Made by a program: the position numbers and the translations under genes
Notes under the pieces: model-generated
Databases searched by the model: none
What the model was told of the DNA's origin: nothing
The model's input: only the letters and a program-made list of their open reading frames with translations
Origin: Rhexocercosporidium sp. MPI-PUGE-AT-0058
Taxonomy: Eukaryota > Ascomycota > Leotiomycetes > Helotiales
Reading direction: 5' to 3'
Length of the DNA: 64,000 nt
Assembly: GCA_020746875.1 (NCBI GenBank)
Contig: JAGTJL010000006.1
Span: forward strand, 2,356,001 to 2,420,000
Part shown: positions 38,334-50,212 of the stretch, piece after piece
How the letters are laid out: every line of letters starts with the position of its first letter
How positions within the stretch are numbered: the stretch's first letter is position 1

Positions 38334-40347
38334 CTTGAGGTTGTTAAGTGTATGTTATAGAATGTTGTTGATGGAGGAGAGGAGATGAGAGGAGAGAGAC
38401 GGTCGCTTGTAAAGTACAGTAGAGATGAGAGAGGAGAAGAAAAACGAGGCAGTCGTGGAGTGAGGGAACAGGTCAGGTTTTATGTTCCTGTTTCAGTTCA
38501 CTTTCAGCCAGAACCCTCTCCCTCCTCACCGCAAAACGCATCATACCATATGGTATGTCTCTCGTGCCCTGTTGTTCCTCAAGCCACAAAAGCAAGGAAT
38601 GAAGACATCCATTGTTTTGCGCCTCGGCCGTCATGCTTGCAGCTGATTCGTCAAATCTCAGCCATGCTGCCACATTGGGGATATTTGGGCGTCCACTTCC
38701 CCTCCTTGAAGAGACAGCCAGCTGGCAAACTGTGGCTCGGCCATCGAAATTTTCTCTCTCTCTCAAGGGTCTCTTCTCGATCGAGGTCCAGCCCATAGTG
38801 GATATGGCTCTCCTCCTCCAGGGCTCGCTTGACAGAAAACCAGCGATTCTAACTCGCCAACCCTCCTTCAGAAGACGGGGAAATGTCATTTTGGAGCTTG
38901 ATATCAAATTTAAGAAATCAAGGGTTCACCAACTTCCCATCCACACTCTAACCATAAGGAGCAAAGATACGTTGATCTTCCCGCCCTGGCAGATGGCAGA
39001 TGGGTGGTGCTGACGTAGCGCTCAGGGGTCGCGATGTGGCTGAATGAGTATGCGGCGTTGTTATTGGGTGATGAATGGAGACTGGGTGTGCGTAGGTAGG
39101 GGTTTGTTTACAGGGATTGGAATGAGGGATTGCCGAAGTGGCACTTCCTTGGTTTCTGACCTTTTTGACATTTTTGATTCGGGAGTGGTGTGGCTGAGTG
39201 TTAGTTGAAAGATGTGATTGGGTGGGTTTGGCAAATTGGATCTTCTTTTCCTTGCGCTTGGGTGAAATTAAACTTTGAAGCGTGCTCTGGGCAAGCGAGG
39301 GTTGAGGGCGCAGGTGCAGTTCGTGAGAAGGAATTTTTCAGATGAACGCGTCTAAGGCGTCGATGACGGCATTGCTGTCAGGAGCCCGTGCCTTTGACCC
39401 CTGTTGAATTCATCCTCGCTCCGATCAGACGAGGGGAAGAGATGTCGCTGCATCGCGCGTGTCATCTAACGTTTTACCTACAGCTCCTTTTCCAAGCTTT
39501 GAATGGAATTCGATCTTAACTCTGACATCTCGCTTGGAGGGATGAGAACTACGAACGACATGGCTTGGAGAAGAATAGGGGCCTGGTGTCTGCCTTTATC
39601 TAGTCTACACACCGCGATGTTTATGTCTTGTATCGAGCTTCATGACAACAAATGTCCCCTACAGTACCTCTGTAATATATGGCTCTCTCGAAGGCAATGT
39701 AAGTTAAGTGCTTCTTATATCACTCAACAAACACAATATAAATTACCATCCAAGGTACCTACAACTAAGTTCCCAGACTTTCCCACAACCACTTACATAA
39801 ATCTTTCCCTCCATCCTCACAATCAGGCTAATAATTAAGTCTTGAAGCTTGGAATGTCCCCAGCCGCAATCAATTACGCGAGAAGCATCAAGCGAGGCCT
39901 CGACATCAATACGGTTTAGTCCTACTGCACTACAGTCCAGACCCACGTCAGCAGAACATCAAACTTCTAAGCCATAGGATGATTTAGTCTAGTGCCCAAG
40001 TCTTTTGCACAATTTCTTTTCCGGAGCAGATAGAGTAGCGCGATGGCCGCGATTTCGGTTGCCCTACCAAGAGGTTGATGTACTGTAATTGCGAGATACC
40101 CATGAGAGCGAATGCGATCTCAATCAACACATTGTAATACGTTCTTCCCTGAAATCATATCAAATAAATTCATAAAAGATGCTATTGAGAACCAGTCACT
40201 GGTTCCGCTTCAGAGCACGAAGAAACTTCCCCCTCGAAGAAAAGAAAGAAAGGAAATCAAATCGAGTGACTCTCATGGACCCTCCAACTCAACCTTCGCT
40301 ATCTCACTAACTAGTTTCTCTTGTATCTCCTCAGTCAGCTCGACAGC
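38334..40347. other. Intergenic stretch, no gene supported
   Basis: Two antisense frames overlap at 38,473-39,013 (144 residues on minus, 133 on plus). Neither resembles a known family and both cannot be real, so I leave them out. The part near 38,334 is the promoter of the SUR7-family gene. Confidence 0.45.
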
Positions 40348-42183
40348 TCAAGTTGACTTGATATTCTCGACCTCTGTTTTTGCTTCTGCGTTGGGTGCGT
40401 CATCTGCTTCGTTCGAATTCTTGTCTCCCTTTTTAGCGAGACCAGATGTGAAGAGGGGGCTTTGCATCATTGTTTTCCACTGTTGACAGATCAGTATGTG
40501 TTAACCAATTTCGGCATGGATGTAATCCCGGGCTCCAAGTTTAAATTTGAATACAGTTCCATCTATCTGGACATGCATAGCCTTACATCGCCAACCGAAC
40601 GGGACTTCCAAACACTGAAAGGAAAAGGGAACGGAAATGAACATACATTGTGCACTGCATTCGTATTCTCATGACTAGCCAACACAGCTTCGTTACCTCT
40701 GGGCCAGAGCTCTGTCTCGTATCGCTTGACGGCAGCGGAGAGTTCGGTTGGCGTGTGAGAGGACATGGCGCGGAGATGGACGAGGAAATCAGCTGCATCT
40801 GTGATGGCATTGTTGAGGCCTTGGCCCCGGTCTGTATTCTCAGTCAGTACCAGAGCTAGGATGAAAGGGTATGTAGAGCGAAAGAAGTGATAGGGTATGG
40901 AGAATAGGAGGCAAATTAGGTTCAGATTAGATGGGTAACGGTAAGTGAAAGATATAAGGAAGTGATTAAACGCACGAAACGTCATAGGGTGCGCAGCATC
41001 ACCGGCCAGCGTAACCAGCCCATTCCTGGAGTCCCAGGGCTTGGTAGGCCAGTACCTAAGTCTGTTATGCCAGACCGGCGTGCCTGGAGGTATGGTAGCG
41101 AAAACTTCGTTGAAGGGGTACCCGAAGGCTTTTCCGCGTTCGTACATGGCGGGGAGGATGTTGTCGCCGTGGAGGCCGGTTTCTTCGTCCGATCGCCAGG
41201 TTTGCATTAGCATCCAGGTCCATTCTCCCGGGTCGGAGGAGCTGCAGTCGTGGACCATTAATTTTGTTAGCTTTACTCCGTCGTTTGAGATATCATGTGA
41301 GAATTGTGACATGACGACGTGGGGAGGATAGAGGGCACGTACTACTCATCCATGTGAACGTCCCGTTGGGATGGAAAGTAATCGTATATCTCGGGTGCAG
41401 AGCCCTGAGATCCGTACTTGCCTGCCGGCTTATCTTGGTGATGATCACGCTGGCTACACAAGGCGATAGAAGTAGTTTCGCTTCTTCAGGTCCGAGCAGG
41501 AACTCCCGTGTTAATGAGTGTGCGCCTTCACACCCGATGAGGAGGTTTCCTGTCTCGCTTGTTCCGTCTGTAAACGTTGCTGTCACGGTGTCGGTTGTTG
41601 TGCTGATGGAAGCAAGGCCTTTACCCCACTAGTTCATTAACATGGTCAGCTTCTACTCGCTACCATGATGTCGGAAGGGTGTACTGATCCAAAAAGCTGA
41701 CCTTAATATCAACGTCCTTCCCCAACATCTCAATCAGTTTCTTCCGCTTGAGTCGAAGACTCCACGGCGCAGGGAGGTTCTTCATCAATTCTCCAGTCTC
41801 GCCATTGTGCACTGGCATTACACTTTCTTCGTTTGCGACATAGCTCGGATCGGTCTGAACGGTAGGGATCAGAGCCTTGAGATCGTCTGTGAGGCACTCG
41901 TCAAGTCGCGATTGCGCCCAGTAGATGCCAAAATTCCAATCGCGGGGACGTTGAAGTAGATCGGTGTCTTTTTCGAACACAGTGCATGCAATTCCAGCCT
42001 GTGTGTTTTGTCAACGATATGCTTGTATCCAACCTAAATTGGTAACGTACCTGCTTCAGGACTTGCGCAAAGAGCAGACCAGCAGATCCTAGGTCTACTT
42101 GAGCCTTGACGCCCTAAGCTCGGGTCAAAAATCTTACCGGCTCCAATGACAAGCACACGCAGAGGCTTTGCTTGGGATCCCAT
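40348..42183 (-). CDS. FAD-dependent monooxygenase
   Basis: Flavoprotein that probably hydroxylates or epoxidises a small aromatic or terpenoid substrate using NAD(P)H and O2, as in secondary metabolism; substrate unknown. Exons in coding order: 42183-42138, 42088-42051, 41998-41702, 41628-41339, 41241-40976, 40831-40647 and 40479-40348, giving 417 residues. The N-terminal dinucleotide-binding motif is VIGAGSAG (residues 12-19). A GCEGAHSLTR motif lies at 159-168, in place of the usual GADG form. LAGDAAHPMTF at 302-312 is the second FAD-binding motif, followed by RGQGLNNAITDA. The junction between the fourth and fifth exons is the least certain: I prefer donor 41,338 with acceptor 41,242 because a CTAAC branch site lies 24 bases before the acceptor. 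The frame is also open upstream of the ATG (to about 42,276). A LaeA-like methyltransferase is transcribed divergently 1.5 kb away. Confidence 0.87.
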
Positions 42184-43729
42184 CTCCGTATCGAACCCAA
42201 AATCTTCTGTGAAATAGTAGTCGCGTCTTCGGTTCCAGAAAAAGTAGGCCGCACAGGGTAACACAAGAGCCAACAAAAGAGAAAGACACCGTCAAGTGGA
42301 AGAGAGAATTGGAATGGTTGTCCAGTACATCGCCGCTTGACCCTAGTACTGTTACATGGGGCTAGCAGTCAGGATCCAGGCAGAGGGGTGATAACATCCA
42401 TCGAGAGATCGCTGGTCTTGAGGAGATGTCTCGGCACCCGCCGGCACCCCTCCTTCCCATCACACAGTGCATCTACGAGACAATTTTGAGTTGTGACAGG
42501 ACACCAGGTGACACCTACGATCTGTGAAGGAGCATATATTATTGGCGTGCTCAAGATTATACTGGAGCCTTTGGCTGATAAAACACTGCATAACTCCTGC
42601 ACGAACTCGGAGCACATGCAGATATGATTGCAGTAGTGAGGAGGGCGTTGCAGATATTTTACTTTCCAGCGCATGGAGTGAACGAGAAGCGTTAGTCTAT
42701 GCAGCGCGAGGACTCTCATCTACCCGCTTCTGCTAACGACGGGAGCTAAACCATAGGATGTCCCATGGCGATGTACTGGAGTGGGCCAAGAGGCGTGGGC
42801 AAGACGCGGGGGGCTTGAACAAGGTGCTTTGTGACCGAAGGATTGCAACAAGAAGCGAACGACGGTATATTTGACGGATTATATGCCCCTCTCCACGAAC
42901 TCGAGTCAGCCTATCGGCTTCGTCCCAGCTGAGCGACGACTTTGCTAAATGCTTAGTATTTACTACTTGTAGCAGCATGCAGATGCGGCCATACGGAGCC
43001 CTGCACGGCGAGCCGTCTCTTGGCCGCAAAGGAAGTTGGTGTGCGAGGTAAAGACCTGGGTGCTAGCAAAGCCAACACGACCCCGAAAGCAGAGAGAGCT
43101 GAGAGAAGTAAATTGTATTCACTACGTAGTGAGTTCGTAAGTAGGTAAGTAGGTAAGTAATATTTCAGTAACTCCAGGTACTTCGTCTCTGCTGAGGAGG
43201 CCCCTACCACCTCCCGTGGCCCGAAGGATAAGCGGAAGAGAAGCAAGAGAAGCAGGGCGTACGAAGCCACAAGAATTCCAAATTACTTTTAATTGGTCCC
43301 TGTCAAAATTTAGATTCATAGCCCCATCATGAACTTACACATCCAATAACGACTATCATAAAAAGCCTAATATGTAGAGTCACGAGATGTTGTAGCCAAT
43401 CAAACTCTAGCGTAAACGATGCCCTATATGTAAGAAGAAATGGGAAACCCATTCAAATCTTAGTAGGCTGTCTAGTGGCAGCGTTGAGTCTTTCTTCAAT
43501 CGTACCTCCTTGCTTTCCGGAATTGACAAAGTACTTTGTGTCCTTCTGAGATTCTTTTTTCTGTGGTCAAATTTTGCGTATTTGCATGATGGCACAAAGC
43601 AATCAGGGGAGTCCGTTGTCTTCTTCTCCTCCAAGGGCAGGGCCGCAGTCACCTGGAGCTGCTGAGGTGAGGGCAAAACCCCTCCACGCATTACTCGAAG
43701 ACTAAAGTATTAAGGCTTCTTTAATATCG
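42184..43729. promoter_or_regulatory. Divergent intergenic region between monooxygenase and methyltransferase
   Basis: The two flanking genes point away from each other, so both promoters lie here. Minus-strand open frames (42,953-43,319 and 43,407-43,691) show no family resemblance. GTAAGTAGGTAAGTA-type repeats lie near 43,135-43,160. I see no recognisable operator. Confidence 0.45.
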
Positions 43730-45112
43730 ATGCCGTCTGTGGCGGCTGAGGATTTTGAAGAACACGATGACGATGGAGACTCAGCATTTGGAAGTGCAAG
43801 ATCAGATATGACTGATACTGCGTCTCTGACCTCGAGTATCTTAAAGTTTCGCGAAGAGAATGGAAGAACATATCATGCTTTTGGTATGCCACAGCACGTA
43901 TGAAGCACGACTTCAGACTAACAAGATAGGGTCAACTGATCATTGGGGTCCAAACGATGAAGACGCTCAAGAGCAACAAGACATCAGGTTCGTGTCGAAG
44001 TCATGTATCTGATACGAGACTAACTTCGCCAGCCACCATTTCTGGAGCCTGATGCTGAAGGGAGATCTGTACTTAGCTCCAGTCAACAATCCTCAGGTGC
44101 GTTGCAACACCGAAAACAGGTATAGCTCCAAGGCGTTGACATATGGCAGCGGATCCTTGACGTAGGAACAGGCACAGGCATGTGGGCAATGTAATCTCTT
44201 TCCTCAAAAGCGCGAACGAATTATTGAAACTAGACAGAGATGTAGCAGAAAAGCATCCCGAAGCCGATGTCAAGGGTATTGATGTGTCACCAATTCAACC
44301 CAGCTGTATGTTCGGGCAGTAGCCATTTCCTACTTTTTGAGTGTCATAGGAGTGATTCACTCCTCAAATCGCTCTCGGAACAATTATGATTGAGTAATTG
44401 CTGACCCCCCCGATCATCACAGGGGTTCCACCGAACTGTAGATTCGAGTTGGACGACTTCAATTTAGAATGGCAAGACAGCAATAAATTCGACCTCATCC
44501 ATGCCAGAGAACTACTCGGCTCCGTCCCAGACTGGCCCAAGTTCTACGAGAAATGTTTCAAGTAGGTCTCGATAAAGATCACAGGCGCACAACAGCTGAC
44601 AAGTTCCAGAGCCCTGAAGCCAGGAGGATGGATAGACTGTTCCGAGCCAGGGTTGTACTTTGAGTCATTTTATGGCACACTTGGAGAAGATCATCCCTAC
44701 AAACTCTGGGGAACAGCTATGCTTGAAGCAGGAAACAATGCGGGAATGACCTTTGATGTAGCACCGTACATTAAGGAAAGGCTCGAAAGAGCTGGCTTCA
44801 TCAACATTGTCGAGAAAAAGGTTTGTTGCACGATCGGCAAGTGGTCGAAAGACCCGTGGGAAAGGGAAGTCGGACTTTGGGAGCAACTCCGCTTGGAGAA
44901 AGGCGTCCAGGACTTTTGCGAAAGAAGATTCATCAATAATCTGGGCGTAAGTTGAGGGTGTTCTGCTTGATTTTCGGGAAACTAACATGACTCAGTGGCG
45001 GGTTGAAGAGGTCCAGGTTTTTGGTGCTCAGATGAGGAATGCTGTCAGAAACAACAGGCTGCTGGCACACCACTGGTTCCACTTTGTATATGGTCAGAAG
45101 CCGCCAGAGTAA
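43730..45112 (+). CDS. LaeA-like SAM-dependent methyltransferase
   Basis: Predicted class I methyltransferase of 325 residues, of the large LaeA-like fungal family. Family members either regulate secondary metabolism or methylate small molecules, and sequence does not tell which. Eight exons: 43730-43883, 43930-43987, 44033-44096, 44150-44190, 44238-44305, 44423-44561, 44610-44946 and 44996-45112. The N-terminus is acidic and Ser/Thr-rich. Landmarks: HHFWSLMLKGDLYLAPV, motif I ILDVGTGTGMWAID (residues 94-107), the acidic end of strand 2 at GIDVSPIQPSWVPPNCRFE, DLIHARELLGSVPDW, and LKPGGWIDCSE. The C-terminal part with WGTAMLEAG and the end WFHFVYGQKP fit the family. Splice phases close exactly over all seven introns, which supports an intact gene. 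It is divergent from a FAD monooxygenase, suggesting a small metabolic pair. Confidence 0.92.
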
Positions 45113-45696
45113 GAGGCCATGGGGATATAATTGGAGAAGCAAAGGAAGGTAAACAACACCGCTTAGTATGGGCTTTTGAGGTTTATACTATATATGCTGG
45201 AAGGATCGAGGATGCAATGGCTCACAGGTTTATACCATGCAATAGATAGCCAGAACATCTAAGCGGAAAACTGATTTAACTTAGATCATTTGGCATTACA
45301 ACAGCTACTCCTTACTATTAAGAGCGCCCTTAGAGAGCAACGTAGTGGGCGAGACAGCAGCTTTCTCTAAGATAAAATCTTGAGTGTACGGGTCGAGGAA
45401 ATGAGAATAGACATTATCGGATCTTCCAAGTGACTAGATTACTAAAATCATCTTTGCATTCTGTGCTGTCTTAACGTCTGATAGAGACGACGTAGTTGTG
45501 AGGTTAAGTTGAGGAAATGGGAGCCCGCACTGCATCAGTGGTCACCGTAGCCCGCCCTAGCAAATGTCATGCTGGGAGAGCTTTGAGCTTCACCCTCGAG
45601 CTTCATGATCGGGCACATTGAGAGCTTTCCATTCTTCGAACGTGGTCCACGGCAGCCACAAACCAAATCAACCCCTAGCAACACATTCAAGCAACT
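45113..45696. other. Intergenic stretch
   Basis: About 580 bases between two plus-strand genes, moderately AT rich, with no open frame worth calling. It holds the 3' UTR of the methyltransferase gene and the promoter of the next gene. Confidence 0.5.
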
Positions 45697-46542
45697 ATGT
45701 CCGCCTCTATCACTTCCGCAGCGCGTTCCCTTTCGCCGAGGACACTCCACCTAAAAGTCTACCCAACACCTAGGACATTTGCAGAGCAGCGTGAGGTCTT
45801 GCGGGTCATCGAACGATTCGGTGAAGTGTCCGTCTTCAAGTCTCTCAAGGTACTTTGGTCCTCCGTTGTGCAGCTATCTGCTCTTCCATTAAACCCTCCG
45901 AATAACAGAATAAGCTGACAAGTCCTCAACTAGTATGACCCCCATCGCCCGGTCCACAACGCCTTTCTCGCTGTCTACAACTCTGCCTCCTCAGCGAAAG
46001 GCCTTGAAGAGGTATCTCCTCTCCGCTACCGCATAATCAATGAATCTCCACACCTTCCTGCCGCACAAAATCTCGAGGACGACACTTCCAACTCCACAGT
46101 CTTCGAACTACATGCTTCCAACACCTCCTACAACCACCATGCATTCCTCGGTTCGTCTCGAATGAATCCTCTGCATGGACCCTACGCCCCAGTTTCCCAC
46201 AGAACATCCTACATAGCTGCATCTCTATCAAATCTCGTCCCCGACTCGAATTGGTCCGAGGGCTTAGTGGATTGGGATACTGAGAGGATTATGTGGCGAA
46301 GCGATGATATTCTGGCTCCAGACGAGGAGACACGGACTGGGAAGGATGGCGAATCCATCAGTGATGGGTGGTTCAACGCACGAGATGCAAGCCGTAGGAC
46401 GGAAGCTAGAAAGCCCAAGGTCATGGCCGGTCTGCATGCGATGTGGAGAGAGGGAATGGAGAACAAAGAGAAAAAGTGTGCTTCCATGGAAAGTGTCGAG
46501 GGAGGAAACCTGACGAAGGAGAACAAAAAGTTATCGGATTGA
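45697..46542 (+). CDS. Conserved-looking protein of unknown function, possible RRM-like N-terminus
   Basis: I do not recognise this 253-residue protein with certainty. Two exons, 45697-45849 and 45934-46542, meet in phase 0 after SVFKSLK and before YDPHRPVHNAF. The N-terminus (TLHLKVYPTPRTFAEQREVL, then IERFGEVSVFKSL, then HNAFLAVYNSASSA) has the strand-helix-strand rhythm of an RNA-recognition motif. It follows a short Ser/Ala/Arg-rich leader that could be a mitochondrial targeting peptide. The middle is mixed. The C-terminal 60 residues are charged, with WFNARDASRRTEARKPK and MAGLHAMWREGMENK segments that look helical. The clean intron and sensible codon use argue that it is a real gene. 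The fold and targeting are inference. Confidence 0.75.
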
Positions 46543-48826
46543 CGTCTGTGACAATCGAACACCTTGATCCAGACACACTCTTGAAGTGCCTGTCTTAGTG
46601 GTTGCATGGGTGTCAAGAAATATGTCAAGCTTCTGCTTCATGTCACCCAGCAGCCCTTCAGAAACCTCATATCCGACTGGGAGATGCCAGACCCTCCTAC
46701 CAACTGGTCCCCAGTTCACTGCAGCGACCTGGAGCCAGCAGCCGGAAGGGGGATTTGGACATGTCATGCAGGAGGGCAAACTGGTTTCGTAACAAGCTCC
46801 AACTCCGTTAGCATGGGCTCTTGTATTCACAGTCGCAACGGATGCGCCGCTCCCCGCTCGTACAGGAACCATCCGTAGAGCTTGAGGAACTTTTGTCTTT
46901 ATGCCTATGGTCTATCAGCAATAGAGGGTATGTTTCGTTACTCTATCGTTGGCATGGGGTGCGCGGATTTTCGGATAACTACCATCAAGCTATTGCGCCT
47001 CTCGAGCCCCAGTTTCGTACCGATATCGACAAATTTCTGAAAGCCATTTTATTTAAAGAGATTTCCTGGCTCACCATCTATGCTCGCCAGCAGTTTGGTC
47101 TTGTGGACCATACTCTAGCGATATCCACGCTTCTTGCAAAGAGGATACTCGACTGCAAATATCCATGGGTTTTTGTGGAACATGTCACGTATCAAGAACT
47201 GAGTCGAGCAGCCAATGAAATTCGTATGTTAGATCTATTCTATAGACTATCTGTGCGCTGATGGTGTAATTGCGTAGCGAACCGACCGATACGACCTACG
47301 AGTCACCACTGAAGACCCTGCACAGGATTTCAGCTAGCTGCAGCACTGGCTGAGTGTGACTAGGAACATACCTCTCAGATAGCATCCGTGAGCCTCAACC
47401 AAGAAGTTGAGTTTTCAAGATAAGCTCCTATGCCCCAATACAAGGTAGTTTTAGTGTCGTTACTGGGTCTGAAGTTTCAATCAAGCTTATCTTGGCCGTG
47501 CTCCTCCGGTATTTGCAGTGGATTAGCACTGATTCCAAGCTGTCATGAGGGGTCGTTGACCTACTATTTCATTACAAAGTTCGAGCAGCTTTGACGTTTA
47601 CTCCTTCACGATGCGAGTCCGAGGTACTTGGAAGCTTAAGTAAAGGTTTATGCGGGATAGCTGATGTCATATGGGACTTTCACTACTTTCGTCGGATTTC
47701 ATGCATAATCCTAGCGTGCACTTTCGTCTGGTAGTCCAGACGATTTGTCCCATGTATTGTGAAGATGTTAGCGATGTCCCAGACTTGAGACTGCATGATC
47801 TGGACTTCACGAGACCTGCGAGTCATTCGTTCATCCTACACATATAGGCTGACAAAGCTCTAATCAGTCGTGGCAGTGCATGCTAGTGTCGACGCTGGTT
47901 TTTTCATTCGTACCTTTTCTATTTACGCAAGTGCTTCCAGTTTTGATTCAATCTGGCTATCTCTTATGCCTCAGTTTGTCCTTCCTGACCACAATTCTCA
48001 CATTAACATCAGTAGAAGCATTATCTTAAGATGTTGTACGGTTCTTTCCCCCCGTTTCATACTTTCAAGCAGTCCAGACAAATAATAGGCATGCGCTAAA
48101 ATCATCTGTTCTGATGACTCGTGGGCCCACAAATGATGCCAAGTTCAGAAATTTGAGTTTAGTGGTTGGTGGGGGATGTGCCTCGAAATGTTTCTCGCGT
48201 CGATCACTGTCATGTCAGCCCACACTACTTATTATGATACCGGTAAGGATCCAGCCCGCCGAACTTTATCTTTATTTACGCGGACAGAGCTTCACTTTTC
48301 TCTCGCGCTCCAACAGGCCACACAATGCGGAGCATGGTTGCGAGGAATAGCCTGCCAACACAGAACTGTGAACAGCAGTGGCAAATGCGTCAGTCTGTGC
48401 GCATTCTCCAAATATCCCCAGACAAAACTTGATTTCTTGCTCCCTGATTGAGTGCTGCCCTACTATTCTTCCGCCTTTTGGCGGAGGAAAGCACGGAACG
48501 TTTCGGAGTCAAATTATTGTGGGGTCCGGAGGTGTCGTTTCAATCAACGAGATATCAAATAGTCAATACGCTATGCAACAGACAGATCAAGAATAAGACT
48601 GTTATCTCTCTCCATGGGGCATTTCCCAAATGACAAGATCCTTCCTTCCAAACATCTCCTCAGATGGAACTTATAAAACAGTCACAAAGCCATTACTTCA
48701 ACAGTCCATCTCCTGTCTTTTCTTCAGATTCATGTTCCTACTTCTCTAAGCTGCGCTTCACTACGAAATTGATCGTCTCTTGATCTCCCCCTTTCCTTGG
48801 CAAGATAACTAAACCATACAACAGAC
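46543..48826. other. Intergenic stretch with weak coding-like fragments
   Basis: A frame at 46,821-47,261 contains stretches that look protein-like (for example DIDKFLKAILFKEISWLTIY) but lacks an ATG and any splice-site support, so I do not call a gene. It may be a relic exon. The rest, including 47,262-48,800, shows nothing that I can support. Confidence 0.4.
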
Positions 48827-50212
48827 ATGGACATCCCAACACACAGCTCGGAAAGCCAACCCAGTGGTTCCTGGGGCACAAAAACCTCCCAAGCACTCCT
48901 CAGCCAGATGAACAAAGTTCAGCAAACAACCCCCTCAGAACTCAATCTCAAATTCAAACCACCCTACCCGCACCTCACACTTCCCTCGTCCCCAGCGCAA
49001 AATAAGAAGCTAAAGCCAAAGCCAAGCCCAAAAGACACTGACACGGCGCCTGATAGCCAGGCAGCGGATGGAAATGTCAGTTCTAGTCTCGCCTCCACAC
49101 AAGTCGTAACGGAACCAACACTTCTGCCTGTGCCTGTACCAGTTGTAAAATCAATCGTGCCGAAGAAATCGAGATCGATGTATAGTATTATGCCGGACAT
49201 TTCGAGATCCGGTAATCCATCGAGCTCTACCAATATCTCAAAACCAAGAATAGAGAGTATCTCAACCTCCGTTAACAACAAACCTCTTCCCCAACCCAAG
49301 GCCCCAGATAACGACAAAGATAACAGCCACGAAAGTCGCACATGGTCCCTTCTAAGTCGCACTGCCAGCTTCCGCGCCTCCACCGCCTCCTCTCCCCCAA
49401 ACGTCCCCTTACCAACCACACCACCTCTCATCCGCACCCTTCTGAAAACACGCCCACACTCCCGCATCCCATCTTCCAGCTCCTACGACTCTTTCTCCCT
49501 CCTAGTGAGAGACGCCACCACCCCGCCAAGTCGGGACATCACCTCCATAACGCCCGACGATGCTGATAACCCCGCCACAGCCACATCCAATCCCAAACCC
49601 AGGAGCATGAGTGTCAACCTCCCTAGCTCATCCTTATCCGCCCCCATCACCCAACGCCAAGAATTATATCCGCCACGTCCCACCACTGCAGGCAAGCAGC
49701 TTGCTCCGAGATCTGATTCCATGCCTCTCTTCCTATTCGGTTCCATGCAAGCCGGGAAACTAGACTTCCAGGTCCGTGACCCTGTCAATGATGAGAAAAG
49801 TGCGGAGACTCTCGCTCGGGTCGGAGAGAAGAAGAGGGGTTTACCGTCTCCCACCACAGGAGAACTGCTAGTTGAAGAAGATGTGCGTGAGGGAGGTTTG
49901 GGTTTGGATAAATCTCTCACGTCTGAAGAGTTAGCGAAGAGGAATGCTGATCCTGAACGTGCTGAAAAGGAGTTAGGGTTGAAGAAAGAGCGTGGGCATC
50001 GTGGGATAGGTGCTGGTGATGGTGCTAGACGCTGGATCGGCAATGTGAAGACGCGCTTTGGGGGGTTTAAGATGCGGATATTAGATGGTGTTTTCAAGCT
50101 TTCGGAGAAGGGTGCTGGGAAGGGGCTGGCTCTTGCTGTGATTCTTATTGGGGTGCTTACTTTTGTTCTTGGGCTTCTTGTTGGATTGGCTGTGGGGTTT
50201 GGTGCCTCGTGA
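48827..50212 (+). CDS. Disordered protein with a C-terminal membrane anchor
   Basis: An uninterrupted frame of 461 codons. I do not recognise a family. Residues 1 to about 330 are low in hydrophobics and rich in Ser, Pro, Thr and Lys, so probably disordered. Residues about 330-430 are charged and probably helical, ending in a basic stretch (WIGNVKTRFGGFKMRI). Residues about 433-460 form one hydrophobic span (LALAVILIGVLTFVLGLLVG...) close to the C-terminus, the layout of a tail-anchored protein facing the cytoplasm. The ATG at 48,827 is the first in the frame. Codon use moves from C-ending codons in the first two thirds to G/T-ending codons at the end. A 257-codon antisense frame (49,483-50,256) is a shadow. 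Real coding status is likely from length; function is unknown. Confidence 0.75.
   Translation: MDIPTHSSESQPSGSWGTKTSQALLSQMNKVQQTTPSELNLKFKPPYPHLTLPSSPAQNKKLKPKPSPKDTDTAPDSQAADGNVSSSLASTQVVTEPTLLPVPVPVVKSIVPKKSRSMYSIMPDISRSGNPSSSTNISKPRIESISTSVNNKPLPQPKAPDNDKDNSHESRTWSLLSRTASFRASTASSPPNVPLPTTPPLIRTLLKTRPHSRIPSSSSYDSFSLLVRDATTPPSRDITSITPDDADNPATATSNPKPRSMSVNLPSSSLSAPITQRQELYPPRPTTAGKQLAPRSDSMPLFLFGSMQAGKLDFQVRDPVNDEKSAETLARVGEKKRGLPSPTTGELLVEEDVREGGLGLDKSLTSEELAKRNADPERAEKELGLKKERGHRGIGAGDGARRWIGNVKTRFGGFKMRILDGVFKLSEKGAGKGLALAVILIGVLTFVLGLLVGLAVGFGAS

Noticed and set aside
38473..39013. Overlapping frames on both strands upstream of the SUR7-family gene
   Set aside because: They compete for the same DNA, and neither has family similarity or splice support.
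41276..41342. Alternative intron in the monooxygenase (donor GTACGT)
   Set aside because: The donor is good, but the product gains an unlikely insertion and lacks a clear branch site; the 41,242-41,338 intron fits the family better.
46821..47261. 146-codon frame with protein-like segments
   Set aside because: No ATG start and no splice sites linking it to a neighbour; at most a relic exon.
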